From Luteimonas sp. S4-F44 (GTDB lineage: Bacteria; Pseudomonadota; Gammaproteobacteria; Xanthomonadales; Xanthomonadaceae), in contig NZ_CP093340.1 in NCBI RefSeq assembly GCF_022637415.1, forward strand, positions 2,046,001-2,110,000: a stretch of DNA of 64,000 bases. The letters are read 5' to 3'. The translations under genes and the position numbers were made by a program. Below the pieces are notes generated by a model that worked only from the letters and a program-made list of their open reading frames with translations, was not told the origin of the DNA and searched no databases. Shown one piece after another: positions 27,017 to 36,170 of this stretch; within the stretch, counting starts at the first letter, position 1; each line of letters begins with the position of its first letter.

Positions 27017-29350
27017 ATGAGGTCCTTCACCGCGCGGATTGCGCTTGCGCTACTGATTCCGCTTCCGGCCTTCTCCGCGGCGCCCCAGGCCCCCTCGGTC
27101 GCCGACAACTACGTCAGGGCCGCCCAGGTGCTCGATGCAACCTTGGCAGGCGCCGTCCGCAACGGCTCGGTCACCGCGCACTGGATCGAGGGCTCCCGCC
27201 GCTTCTGGTACCGCCGGGATGCGCAGGGCGGGATCGAGTACCGCATCGTCGATCCTGAAGCGCGCACATCCGAGCCTGCCTTCGATACCCGCAATCTGGA
27301 TGCCGCCATGGCTGCATCGAACGGAGCACCGGTGCGCTACACCGTCGTGGACATCGCGCCGGCTGGGGACCGGGTGCAGGCCGAACTCGACGATGGCCGC
27401 CTGGCTGAGTGTTGGCTGCTCGATTTGCCGCGATGCACGCTTCGGGATGCGTTGCCGATCAACGAGCTGCCCTCGCCCTCCGGCGAGCGTACGCTTTACA
27501 TCGCCGGACACGATCTGATGCTTCGCGAGGCCACCGGTGCGCGCAGGCTGACGCAGGACGGTGTCGCCCATTACGCATACGGCAAACTGCCGGATGCGTC
27601 GCAACGCGCGCTTGCGACACCGGCGCCCGTACCAGTGGGCGTCGCCTGGACGCCTGACGGCGCTCGCGTGTTCGGGATTCGTCTCGACGAGCGCCCTGTC
27701 ACGCCTTACCCCTTCCTCGAATCGGTTCCCCGCGACGGCAGCGTCCGTCCCAAGCTCCACACGCTGCGCCTTGCGCTGCTCGGCGAAGCCCCACCCGCAC
27801 AGGAGGTCTTCGTCATCGACGTGGCCACCGGGCAAAAGCGCGTCATCGATCTCGGCGAGGGATGGCGTCTACACGATGCGGATCTGGGATGGTCCCGCGA
27901 TGCCCGCAGAACCTGGCGCATCGCGCATACCGCGGGATGGAAATCGATGGCACTGGTGGAGATCGACCTCGTCTCGGCACGCGTCCGGCGCATCATCGAG
28001 GAAACCGCCCCACGGACCAGCCTGCTACCGCACAGCATGCCCTTCATGCCGCCGAACGTCCGGATTCTCGAAGACAGTGGCGAAGCGATCTGGTTCTCCG
28101 AACGCGATGGTTGGGGGCACCTGCACCTTTACGATCTGGGCACCGGACGCCACAAACGGGCATTGACGCACGGCGACTGGGCCGTGCGCGACCTGATTGA
28201 GGTCGATCATCGTCATCGTGTGGCGTTCGTAACCGGCACCGGCCGCGAGCCTGGCCGCGATCCCTACCTCCGCCACCTCTACCGCGTCCCGCTGGACGGC
28301 GGCGAGCCCGTGCTGCTGACACCGGAAGATGCCGAACACGACATCCCCACGCCTAGCGCCACGCTGCTGCCTCCGAGTCCTGGAAGACGCGCCTTCTCGG
28401 CGGACTTCTCGGTGTTCATCGACAGTTGGTCCACGGTCGACACTCCGCCAGTCACGGTCCTGCGCAGGGCCGACGATGGCGAGATCATCATGCCTCTTGA
28501 GGTCGCCGACACTGAGGCCGTCCAGGCCGCCGGTTGGCGCGCACCTCGGCGTGTCTCCGCCCTCGCCGCGGACGGCGTGACCGAACTGTATGCCACAGTG
28601 TGGCTACCGCCGGGCTTCTCGCCGGAAAGTCGCTATCCGGTCATCCATGCCACGTACGGCGGCCCCTGGACGCTGAACGCGCCGCGCAGCTATCAAGAAG
28701 CCGTCTCGACATTCAACCCGGTATCGCGCGCGAGCCTGGCAGAGTTGGGCTTCATCGTGGTGACCATCGATGCGCGCGGCACGCGGGGGCGCTCACGCGC
28801 CTTCACCGACGTGGGCTACGGCGACTTCATCGGGCCCGCGATCGAGGACCATGTGGCGGTCATCCGTCAACTTGCTGAACAGTTTGGCGGCTTCGATCTC
28901 GACAGAGTGGGCGTCTACGGTCACTCGTTTGGTGGCTACGTGGCGGCGCGTTCGCTCCTGACCCGCCCCGATTTCTTCAAGGTCGCCGCGGCATCCGCCG
29001 GTCCGCATAACTACCAAGGTCTTTATGGCATGGAGCACCTGCTGGGGCTGGCAACGGACGGGACAGCGGCCGATCACTATCAGCATCTGGATAACGCCCA
29101 CCTGGCGCACAGGCTGCGTGGGCGTCTTTTGCTGGCCTACGGGGATCTGGACGAGAGCGCCTATCCGGCCCTGACGCTTCAACTGGCGGCCGCACTGATC
29201 CAAGAGAACAAGCGGTTCGACCTGCTCTATCTGCCCAACCGGACCCACGACTTCTTCCGCACGGACACCTACTACACCCGGCGGCTCTGGGATCACTTCG
29301 TGGAACACCTGCAAGGCATAGAGCCCCCGTCGGATGTCGACCTGAATTGA
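27017..29350 (+). CDS. S9-family serine peptidase (dipeptidyl-peptidase IV-like), exported
   Basis: The 777-residue precursor has a signal peptide (RIALALLIPLPAFSAAP), a beta-propeller of the DPPIV N-terminal type (about 80-500), and a C-terminal alpha/beta hydrolase. The catalytic triad is S637 in GHSFGG, D710 in GDLDES and H744 in NRTHDFF. The domain opens with YATVWLPPGF and ATYGGPWTLNAP. It should remove dipeptides from peptide N termini in the periplasm. AGGGAGG lies 9 bp before the ATG. It diverges from ccoN. Confidence 0.92.
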   Translation: MRSFTARIALALLIPLPAFSAAPQAPSVADNYVRAAQVLDATLAGAVRNGSVTAHWIEGSRRFWYRRDAQGGIEYRIVDPEARTSEPAFDTRNLDAAMAASNGAPVRYTVVDIAPAGDRVQAELDDGRLAECWLLDLPRCTLRDALPINELPSPSGERTLYIAGHDLMLREATGARRLTQDGVAHYAYGKLPDASQRALATPAPVPVGVAWTPDGARVFGIRLDERPVTPYPFLESVPRDGSVRPKLHTLRLALLGEAPPAQEVFVIDVATGQKRVIDLGEGWRLHDADLGWSRDARRTWRIAHTAGWKSMALVEIDLVSARVRRIIEETAPRTSLLPHSMPFMPPNVRILEDSGEAIWFSERDGWGHLHLYDLGTGRHKRALTHGDWAVRDLIEVDHRHRVAFVTGTGREPGRDPYLRHLYRVPLDGGEPVLLTPEDAEHDIPTPSATLLPPSPGRRAFSADFSVFIDSWSTVDTPPVTVLRRADDGEIIMPLEVADTEAVQAAGWRAPRRVSALAADGVTELYATVWLPPGFSPESRYPVIHATYGGPWTLNAPRSYQEAVSTFNPVSRASLAELGFIVVTIDARGTRGRSRAFTDVGYGDFIGPAIEDHVAVIRQLAEQFGGFDLDRVGVYGHSFGGYVAARSLLTRPDFFKVAAASAGPHNYQGLYGMEHLLGLATDGTAADHYQHLDNAHLAHRLRGRLLLAYGDLDESAYPALTLQLAAALIQENKRFDLLYLPNRTHDFFRTDTYYTRRLWDHFVEHLQGIEPPSDVDLN

Positions 29351-29359
29351 GCCAGCCAA

Positions 29360-29414
29360 AACCGGGGTCAGAGTGCACTTCTCGGTGATCGAGAAATGCA
29401 CTCTGACCCCGGTT
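29360..29414. repeat. Long palindromic repeat, GGGGTCAGAGTGCA type
   Basis: Two 24-base arms (one mismatch) face each other around a 7-base loop; each arm reads AACCGGGGTCAGAGTGCA and then TTCTC. It starts just after the S9 peptidase stop. This GGGGTCAGAG palindrome recurs in many gammaproteobacterial genomes, often near REP-associated transposases. A single copy is seen in this window, so its class cannot be fixed here. It could also end the transcript. Confidence 0.8.
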
Positions 29415-29473
29415 CTGGGACCCGGTTTTGGGTGGGGCGGTACACTGGGGGCTCCTCCAACCACGAAGGCCCC

Positions 29474-29614
29474 ATGGCAAAGCCCAATTACTCGTTCGAA
29501 AAACGCCAGCGCGAACTCGCCAAGAAGAAGAAAGACGAGAAGGACGCCAAGAAGCGCGCTGAGCGCGACGCGACCCGCAGCGACACGCCGGCCACGCCCG
29601 ACGCCGCCGAGTGA
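29474..29614 (+). CDS. Small highly charged protein (46 aa)
   Basis: The protein starts MAKPNYSFEKRQRELAKKKK and continues with further Lys/Arg/Glu-rich helix and a short TPATPDAAE tail. This type of small protein recurs upstream of DUF188 genes in related bacteria, as far as I recall. It overlaps the yaiI start by 4 bp (GTGA), implying co-translation. Function unknown; nucleic-acid binding is plausible from charge alone. Confidence 0.75.
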   Translation: MAKPNYSFEKRQRELAKKKKDEKDAKKRAERDATRSDTPATPDAAE

Positions 29615-30081
29615 CCCCGCCGGCCGCGGATCCCGCGCGGATCTGGGTCGATGCCGACGCCTGCCCGGGCCCGGTCAAGGAGATCCTGTTCCGCGCCGCC
29701 GACCGCGCGCAGATCGCGGTCACGCTGGTCGCCAACCAGTGGCTGCGCACCCCATCCTCGCGCCACGTGCGCGCGCTTCAGGTCGAAGGCGGCCCCGATG
29801 CCGCTGACGATGCCATCGTCGCCCGCGTCACGGCCGGCGATCTGGTGGTGACCCAGGACATCCCGCTGGCCGCCCGTGTGCTCGCGCTGGGCGCGCAGGC
29901 CATCGACCCGCGCGGCCAGCCGTTCACGTCCGACAGCATCGCCGAGCGGCTGTCGATCCGCGACTTCATGGACGAACTGCGCGGCGCCGGCGTGCAGACC
30001 GGCGGGCCCACCGCGTTCCACGCCCGCGACCGCCAGGCGTTCGCCGGCCAGCTCGACCGATGGCTGGCCAGACGGCGCTGA
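29611..30081 (+). CDS. yaiI: YaiI/YqxD family protein (DUF188)
   Basis: The 156-residue protein shows the DUF188 signature: IWVDADACPGPVKEILFRAADR, then VTLVANQWLR, the acidic block DAADDAIVARVTAGDLVVTQDIPLAARVLALG, and TSDSIAERLSIRDFMDELR. This is a PIN-like fold with conserved Asp residues, so a nuclease activity has been suggested for the family but is not established. The start is GTG, overlapping the preceding small gene. Confidence 0.92.
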   Translation: MTPPAADPARIWVDADACPGPVKEILFRAADRAQIAVTLVANQWLRTPSSRHVRALQVEGGPDAADDAIVARVTAGDLVVTQDIPLAARVLALGAQAIDPRGQPFTSDSIAERLSIRDFMDELRGAGVQTGGPTAFHARDRQAFAGQLDRWLARRR

Positions 30082-30103
30082 CCGGCCCCCCCCCCCTGAT
30101 GCG

Positions 30104-30979
30104 TTACACCGAAGCGTCCGCGATGCCGTCGAGGGTGGCGACCGCAGCCGCCGGCAGCACCAGATCCGCGGCGGCCAGGTTCTCGCGCAGATGCGCGAGC
30201 GATGAGGTGCCGGGAATCAACAGCAGATTGGGCGCGCGGCGCAGCAGCCAGGCCAGCGCGACCTGCATCGGCGTCGCGCCCAACTCATCGGCAACCGCCG
30301 ACAGCGTCGAGGACTGCAGCGGGGTGAATCCGCCCAGCGGGAAGAACGGCACGTAGGCGATGCCGTCGGCGGCCAACGTGTCGATCAGCGCGTCGTCGTC
30401 ACGGTGCGCGATGTTGTACAGGTTCTGCACGCACACCACCTCGACCATCCCGCGCGCCTGCGCCACCTGGGTCGCAGTGACGTTGCTCAGGCCGATGTGC
30501 CGCACCAAGCCTTGCCGCTGCAGCTCGGCCAACACCGCAAGCGGTGCCTCGATCGAGCCTTCCGCCGGGCCGTGCGCGGACAGCATGATCCTGAGGTTGA
30601 CCACGTCCAGCACGTCGAGGCCGAGATTGCGCAGGTTGTCGTGCACGGCCTGGGTCAGTGCATCGGCCGAGAACGCGGGCAGCCAGGAGGCGTCGTCGCC
30701 GCGACGGGCGCCGATCTTGGTCACGATCGTCAGATCGTTTGCATACGGATGCAGCGCCTCACGGATGAGCCGATTGGTCACATGCGGGCCGTAGAAATCG
30801 CTGGTGTCGATGTGGTCGACGCCCAGGGCGACCGCCTCACGCAGCACCGCAAGGGCGGCAGCGTGATCCTTCGGCGGTCCGAACACCCCCGGGCCGGCGA
30901 GCTGCATCGCGCCATAGCCCAGCCGCTTCACGCGGCGATCGCCCAGGCGGAAGGTACCAACGTTGTCGATCGGGGACAT
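30104..30979 (-). CDS. Aldo/keto reductase
   Basis: The 291-residue TIM-barrel protein has the family landmarks: GYGAMQLAGPGVFGPP, the catalytic Asp and Tyr in HIDTSDFYG, Lys in IVTKIGARR, and LLLIPGTSSLAHLRENL near the C terminus for NADPH binding. It belongs to the YajO/pyridoxal reductase-like branch. Substrate unknown. It runs convergently towards yaiI and leaves only 22 bp between them, including an 11-base run of C (30086-30096). Confidence 0.92.
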   Translation of the reverse strand: MSPIDNVGTFRLGDRRVKRLGYGAMQLAGPGVFGPPKDHAAALAVLREAVALGVDHIDTSDFYGPHVTNRLIREALHPYANDLTIVTKIGARRGDDASWLPAFSADALTQAVHDNLRNLGLDVLDVVNLRIMLSAHGPAEGSIEAPLAVLAELQRQGLVRHIGLSNVTATQVAQARGMVEVVCVQNLYNIAHRDDDALIDTLAADGIAYVPFFPLGGFTPLQSSTLSAVADELGATPMQVALAWLLRRAPNLLLIPGTSSLAHLRENLAAADLVLPAAAVATLDGIADASV

Positions 30980-31204
30980 GCGGCGCGCTCGGGTCGGAAG
31001 GCGCCAGTATGCGCCGCTGGACGTGCTCGGCGACCGGATAGCGCTGGCGATACAGCCGTTCGGGCAAGTCGTGCAGCACCAGCGCCGGCACGAGAGTCCG
31101 CCGGTTCGGTCATGGCGCGGGAAGGCGTCTGCCCTTTCGCCTGGCGGGGAGACGGACCGGTGAGTCAAGCACGGCCTCGACACCGGAGGCGCTAGCCTGC
31201 CTGC

Positions 31205-31765
31205 ATGCACACGCCCCGGTTGTGGACGATCGGCCATTCGACACGGCCGATCGAGGTCTTCATCGCCATGTTGCGCGCCGATGGCATCACCGCGCTGGTC
31301 GACGTCCGTCGCCATCCTGGCTCGCGCCGCCATCCGCATTTTTCCGCGCAGTCGCTCCTGCACAGCCTGCCCGAGGCAGGCATCGACTTCGTGCCGATGC
31401 CCGAACTGGGCGGTCGTCGTCAGGCCGTACGCGACTCGCCGCATACGGCCTGGCGCAACGCGGGTTTCCGCGGCTACGCCGACTACATGGACACCGCCGA
31501 GTACGCCCAGGCACGCGCACGGCTGATGGACCTGGCGCATGCGCAACGCACCGCCTGCATGTGCGCCGAAGCGATGTGGTGGAGTTGCCATCGCAGTCTG
31601 ATTGCCGACGACTTCAAGGCCCGCGGCTGGGAGGTCGTGCATCTGATGGGACCGGGCAAATCGCAGCCGCATCCCTGGACCGCGGCCGCGCGCATCGTCG
31701 ACGGACGACTGGATTACAGCGCGCCAGAGCCGCCGCAGGACGACTTGTTCGGGCGAGAAACGTAA
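31205..31765 (+). CDS. DUF488 family protein
   Basis: The 186-residue protein begins LWTIGHSTRPIEVFIAML and contains VDVRRHPGSRRHPHFS, FRGYADYM and a Cys/His-rich end ACMCAEAMWWSCHRSLIADDF. These are the DUF488 family marks; the conserved Cys/His block is where family members may bind metal or nucleic acid. Function unknown. It diverges from the aldo/keto reductase gene. Confidence 0.9.
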   Translation: MHTPRLWTIGHSTRPIEVFIAMLRADGITALVDVRRHPGSRRHPHFSAQSLLHSLPEAGIDFVPMPELGGRRQAVRDSPHTAWRNAGFRGYADYMDTAEYAQARARLMDLAHAQRTACMCAEAMWWSCHRSLIADDFKARGWEVVHLMGPGKSQPHPWTAAARIVDGRLDYSAPEPPQDDLFGRET

Positions 31766-31912
31766 AGCCTCGCCCCCACGCGGCGCGCCAGTCGCGCCGA
31801 CCTCACCCGCAGGCGGGGGAGGTCATTCCGGCCTCGCACTCGGAGGAGGTCATCCCCGGACTTGCCAGTCCTTATCTCCGCAATCGGCACCGTAGCGACG
31901 TGTTCGCAAGCG

Positions 31913-31953
31913 CCCTCCCCGCCCAAAGGGCATTGCGCCCCTGATGGGGAGGG
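31913..31953. repeat. Nested hairpin in an intergenic region
   Basis: CCCTCCCC and GGGGAGGG form an outer 8-bp stem around an inner GGGC/GCCC stem. It lies between the DUF488 and DUF4142 genes, which converge on this 242-bp gap. Similar GGGGAGGG hairpins are common between genes in this bacterial group. It may act as a transcript end for both genes. Confidence 0.5.
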
Positions 31954-32007
31954 TTGGCGCGGGAGCGACGCACGCATCGCCCCCAAACTCGCCTCTGTGA
32001 ATCCGGC

Positions 32008-32688
32008 TCAGGACGCGGGTTTCTGCAGCGCCTGGGCCTGCTCGAGGTGGCCGGCGATCGTCTTGCGCGTGCGCTCCAGGTGGCTGCGCACGTCCGCCGC
32101 GCTGGCCTGCGGGATCAGCTCGCGATCGAGCTTGTCCAGCGCGGCCTGATGGCCCTTGACCATCGCGTCGATCCACGCGGCCTCGAAGGCCTCGCCGCTG
32201 AGCCCGTCCAAACGCTGACGCTCGGTGTCGTGCTGGCGACGTTCCGCGGCCAGCGCCGGGTCGTCGGAGTCCGCGGCCTGCGGCGATGCCCCTGCGGTCC
32301 CGCTTGTGCCGTCGAGCAGCGCCTCAGTGGCCTGCATGCTGCGCTCATGGTCGGTGCGCAGTTGATCGGCGTACGCACGCGCGCGCTCGCCGACGCCCTT
32401 CTTCAGCGCGTCCTGGGCAGCTGCGATCTCGTGGCGATCGACCTCGATCACCGCGAGCAACGCCTTGCGATCCGCCGGTGCCAACGCACCCGCAGCGCCG
32501 GTTTGGGCCGCGCCCGGGGTCATCGTATCGGCAGGAACGGTGCCACTGGCCACGTGGCCCTCGGCGGGTGGTACGGCGGCGGACGGCGTCTCTGGTGTGG
32601 CGGCGGGCCGATGATCGTCGGTGCGCTCGCCGCATGCCGACAGGGCAAACGCGAGCGAAGCCACCAACAGGGTCGGACGAAGATTCAT
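32008..32688 (-). CDS. DUF4142 lipoprotein
   Basis: The 226-residue precursor has a lipobox (AFALSACG, Cys about 19), a low-complexity Pro/Ala/Thr linker to about residue 65, and a four-helix ferritin-like DUF4142 domain. Visible helices are LLAVIEVDRHEIAAAQDALKK, ARAYADQLRTDHERSMQATEALL, EAFEAAWIDAMVKGHQAALDKL and VRSHLERTRKTIAGHLEQAQAL. The family is periplasmic and its function is unknown. GGAG precedes the ATG by 7 bases. Confidence 0.85.
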   Translation of the reverse strand: MNLRPTLLVASLAFALSACGERTDDHRPAATPETPSAAVPPAEGHVASGTVPADTMTPGAAQTGAAGALAPADRKALLAVIEVDRHEIAAAQDALKKGVGERARAYADQLRTDHERSMQATEALLDGTSGTAGASPQAADSDDPALAAERRQHDTERQRLDGLSGEAFEAAWIDAMVKGHQAALDKLDRELIPQASAADVRSHLERTRKTIAGHLEQAQALQKPAS

Positions 32689-32929
32689 GGTCGCACTCCG
32701 TGAGAGGACAGGAAACGCGAGACTGGACGCCGCGCCCGCCGTAGACGGTGAAGCCGCGCGCCATCGCCACGGCACTTTCTTCGCACCCGCGTGCCTCGCC
32801 CCTGTTCATCTCGCGCCGCACGGTCAACGCAGCGCGCAGGCCTTACGCTCGCATCGCCCGCGCGGTTCTTGCCACGATGCACGCCCCGGCCCTGCATGGC
32901 GGCATCGCCTGGGCTAGCATCGTCTCGCC

Positions 32930-33673
32930 ATGGCCCAGCCCGCCCCGCCCCTGCCAATCGCCATCCGCTCCTATGGCGCGAACAGCCAGGTCGATCGCCA
33001 CGACTTCGCACAACTCGTGCTGCCGCTCGACGGCTGGCTGCACATGGACATCGCCGGGGCCGGGGCGCGGCTCGACCGCAATCTCGGCGCCTTTGTCGAG
33101 GTCGGCGCCCGGCACGACCAGATCAGCGATGCCGCGAATCGCTCGATCATCCTCGACCTGCACGCCGGTGAGCTCGACCCGCGCATCGCCGACTGTCTGG
33201 CGCGTCGGCCCTATGTCGCGCTGACCGCTGAAGCCCGCAGCCTCATCGACTACATGGAAGCGCTGACGCTGCGCAGCGGCGTGTCCGCGCACCGGCTCCG
33301 GTTATGGCTCCCGCTGCTGCTCGACACCTTGCTCGGCGCGCCGGCGCCGTCGCAAGCCCGGCTCGCGCCGCTGCTGGCAAAGATCGAGGCGCAGCCGGCG
33401 CGCGGATGGACCGCCGAGACGATGGCCGCGCAGGTCGGCGTGAGCGCCAGTCGTCTGCACGCGCTGTTCCAGCAGGAACTGGGCACCACGCCACGCGCCT
33501 GGTTGTCGGCCCTGCGGCTCGCGCGGGCCCGCGACCTGCTCGTGCGGACCGCGTTGCCGATCGCCGAGATCGCCTACTGCTGCGGTTACGCCGATCAGAG
33601 CGCGCTGACCCGTGCGATGCGGCGCGCAGACGACCAGACGCCCGCGCAACTCCGCCGGCAGACGCGCGGCTGA
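32930..33673 (+). CDS. AraC-family transcriptional regulator
   Basis: The 247-residue protein has a short cupin-like N-terminal sensor domain (RHDFAQLVLPLDGWLHMDI) and a C-terminal double helix-turn-helix. The first HTH is ETMAAQVGVSASRLHALFQQELG; the second is PIAEIAYCCGYADQSALTRAMRR, matching the AraC signature. The sensor ligand is unknown. An EamA-type transporter gene starts 76 bp downstream in the same direction, so the regulator may control that exporter. Confidence 0.9.
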   Translation: MAQPAPPLPIAIRSYGANSQVDRHDFAQLVLPLDGWLHMDIAGAGARLDRNLGAFVEVGARHDQISDAANRSIILDLHAGELDPRIADCLARRPYVALTAEARSLIDYMEALTLRSGVSAHRLRLWLPLLLDTLLGAPAPSQARLAPLLAKIEAQPARGWTAETMAAQVGVSASRLHALFQQELGTTPRAWLSALRLARARDLLVRTALPIAEIAYCCGYADQSALTRAMRRADDQTPAQLRRQTRG

Positions 33674-33749
33674 AAGACGCGAGTCCCGGCCCAGAGCCAC
33701 GCGAGACCGGGTCAAGACGGCACTGTCGATCGCACCTATCGTGCGGCGC

Positions 33750-34721
33750 ATGGACACGATGCACACGCGCCCGCGACACGACACCCTCACCGGCGTCACC
33801 TGCGGCGTCGGCGCCGGCGCGCTGTGGGGCCTGGTCTTCCTGGCGCCGGCCCTGGTGCGCGACTTCAGGCCGTTGGACCTGACCATCGGCCGCTACCTGT
33901 TCTACGGCCTATTCTCGATCCTGCTCATCGCACCGCACTGGACCCGGCTGGTCGGCCTGCTCGGGCGCAGGGAATGGCGCGGGTTGGTGGGGCTGGCGTT
34001 CACCGGCAACGTCCTCTATTACCTGCTGCTCGCGAGCGCGGTGCAGTTGGGCGGCATCGCGATGACCTCGCTGGTGATCGGCTTTCTGCCGGTCGCCGTC
34101 ACCCTGGTCGGCAGCCGCGACCGCGGCGCAGTACCGCTGCGTCGGCTCACGCCGTCGTTGCTGCTGGCCGCAGCCGGGGTGTTGTGCATCGGCGGGCAGG
34201 CGCTGTTGATGCCAGCGGCGGAAACGATCGGGCGGCAACTGCTCGGGCTGGCGTGCGGCGTCGGCGCGCTGGCCGCGTGGACGTGCTTTGCGGTAAGCAA
34301 TGCACGCTGGCTGACCCGGCTACAGCACGTCTCGGTCCACGAGTGGAACCTGCTCATCGGCGTGGTCACCTGCGGTTTGACCGCGCTGCTGCTGCCGTTG
34401 GCGTGGGCCCTGCCCCGCGTACCGCAGCCACCCTCGGCCTGGGCATTGCTGATCGGCGTGTCGGCCGGCGTGGCCTTGCTGGCGTCGATGGTCGGCAACG
34501 CACTGTGGAACCGCATGAGCCGGCTGCTGTCGCTGACCCTGGTCGGGCAGATGATCCTGTTCGAGACGCTGTTCGCCCTGCTCTACGGCTTCGTCTGGGA
34601 ACGCCGCCTGCCCACGCTGCTGGAAGCCATCGCCTTCGTGCTGGTGGCGCTGAGCGTGGTCACGTGCCTCGCCGCGCATCGGGCGCCGCCGGCCGCGATC
34701 AGCGACGCGCCCGCCCGCTGA
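33750..34721 (+). CDS. EamA-family (DMT) transporter
   Basis: The 323-residue protein has ten predicted membrane helices in two EamA repeats, starting with GVGAGALWGLVFLAPALVRDF and ending with ILFETLFALLYGFVWERRLPTLLEAIAFVLVALSVV. DMT carriers usually export metabolites or drugs. It follows an AraC regulator on the same strand. The substrate cannot be told from the sequence. The ATG at 33750 was chosen as the first one that keeps the basic N terminus before helix 1. Confidence 0.88.
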   Translation: MDTMHTRPRHDTLTGVTCGVGAGALWGLVFLAPALVRDFRPLDLTIGRYLFYGLFSILLIAPHWTRLVGLLGRREWRGLVGLAFTGNVLYYLLLASAVQLGGIAMTSLVIGFLPVAVTLVGSRDRGAVPLRRLTPSLLLAAAGVLCIGGQALLMPAAETIGRQLLGLACGVGALAAWTCFAVSNARWLTRLQHVSVHEWNLLIGVVTCGLTALLLPLAWALPRVPQPPSAWALLIGVSAGVALLASMVGNALWNRMSRLLSLTLVGQMILFETLFALLYGFVWERRLPTLLEAIAFVLVALSVVTCLAAHRAPPAAISDAPAR

Positions 34722-34728
34722 GCCGTCC

Positions 34729-36012
34729 TTAATGCCGGTCGCCGCGCCGCCGTAGGCGCCACGATGCCAGGGCGACCGCGACCACCCCGATCGCGGCCCC
34801 CGGCCACGCGCCCAGCGCCAGCGCAGCGCCCAGACCGACATACAGCGCCACGCCGCCGAGCATCACATCGACGCGCCGATCGGTCGCCGCCACATCGCGG
34901 TCGCGCCGCAGCTCGAAACGCACGACCAGTGCGATCAGCGGCGCGACCATCGTCACGCACAGCGCGATCCAGCCTGCGCGCCCGAGCCAGAAGCCCGGAG
35001 CGCCGGGCAGTCCGGCGTCGATCGGCAAGCCCAGCCGCTCACCCAGCCAGGCGGCCGGCAGCTCGGCGAGCTTGTGCCACAGGTACAACGGCATGCCGAG
35101 CGCGCCGAGCACCGCGATCGCCTTCGCCGACGCGCGGCCTGCGAGCACCCGCCGCGCCAGCGGCTCGCACAGCAGCACCAGGCCCACCTGCAGCCACATC
35201 ACCCCGATCAGCGCCAGCGTGGGCGGCAACATGTTGTTACCGGCCAGCGTCACGCCTACCATCGCGACCGGATAGCCGGCGGCGATCGCCAGCGCCAGCC
35301 AGACCGCGCCGAGCAGCAGCAGACCGGCACCGGTCGCCGGGCCGCGGAAGCGCCCGCGCTTCCACGCGATACCCAACTGCTGCGGAATCAGCCACACCAC
35401 CAGCATATTGAGCCAGGCGATGCCGGCAGGCCGCTCGGTCGCCAGCTGACCGAGTGTGCGCAGCGCACCGGTCGATGTCGCCCCGGCGCGGACCATGTCG
35501 AGAACGCCGGCCACCACGACCAGCGCTGCGACCGCGCGCAGGCCCAGACGCGCATCCAGGCGCAGACTCCAGGGCAGCAGCGCCTGCACAGTCAGCAGCA
35601 TCAGCAGGAACCACAGGTGGATCGTCAGCGAGCCATCGAATACCGCCAACAGATGACCGCCCGACAGCCACGACAGCGCCGCGATCGCGGCGAGCACCAC
35701 CAGGTAGGTCAACGTCGGCCGCGCCAGCCCCAGCGCCCGGCCTGCCCACCATTGCACCTGCGCGCCTTGCTCCGCCCGCCGGGCCACGCTGTCGGCACTG
35801 ACCGCCGCCGAGACGAACACGAACAGCGGCACGACCTGCACGATCCAGGTCAGCCAACCGGCCGCATCCCAGGCCGCGAGCAGATGCTCGGTGTCGACCA
35901 GCACGCCGTCGACCATGCGCGGCAAGGTCGCGATCCAGTGCCCGAACACGACCAGTAGCAAGGCGCCAGCGCGCAGCGCATCCGGGTACGGGTCACGGGA
36001 AGACGGCGTCAT
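34729..36012 (-). CDS. Acyltransferase-3 family membrane protein
   Basis: The 427-residue protein has about ten membrane helices and an acyltransferase-3 N terminus: RDPYPDALRAGALLLVVFGHWI with the essential His-like position, then WIVQVVPLFVFVSAAVSADS. A later block HLWFLLMLLTVQALLP and GMPLYLWHKLAELPAAWL fit the family. Such enzymes O-acylate surface polysaccharides or lipids at the inner membrane. Only 7 bp separate it from the convergent EamA gene. The start is the ATG in front of TPSSRDPYP; the longer frame upstream has no match. Confidence 0.85.
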   Translation of the reverse strand: MTPSSRDPYPDALRAGALLLVVFGHWIATLPRMVDGVLVDTEHLLAAWDAAGWLTWIVQVVPLFVFVSAAVSADSVARRAEQGAQVQWWAGRALGLARPTLTYLVVLAAIAALSWLSGGHLLAVFDGSLTIHLWFLLMLLTVQALLPWSLRLDARLGLRAVAALVVVAGVLDMVRAGATSTGALRTLGQLATERPAGIAWLNMLVVWLIPQQLGIAWKRGRFRGPATGAGLLLLGAVWLALAIAAGYPVAMVGVTLAGNNMLPPTLALIGVMWLQVGLVLLCEPLARRVLAGRASAKAIAVLGALGMPLYLWHKLAELPAAWLGERLGLPIDAGLPGAPGFWLGRAGWIALCVTMVAPLIALVVRFELRRDRDVAATDRRVDVMLGGVALYVGLGAALALGAWPGAAIGVVAVALASWRLRRRGDRH

Positions 36013-36170
36013 CGGCGGCGCAGATCCTGGGCTCGGTACGCAGACGAGCATACCCGGGCACCGCGGCGCGAGGCGTCACGCCGGCCACGCACCGCCCGCG
36101 CGGAGGCGACCGGTGCCCGGCGCCGGGCACGCCGCCTACAATGCGCGCCCCTCGTCGCCCCCGGAGCTGC

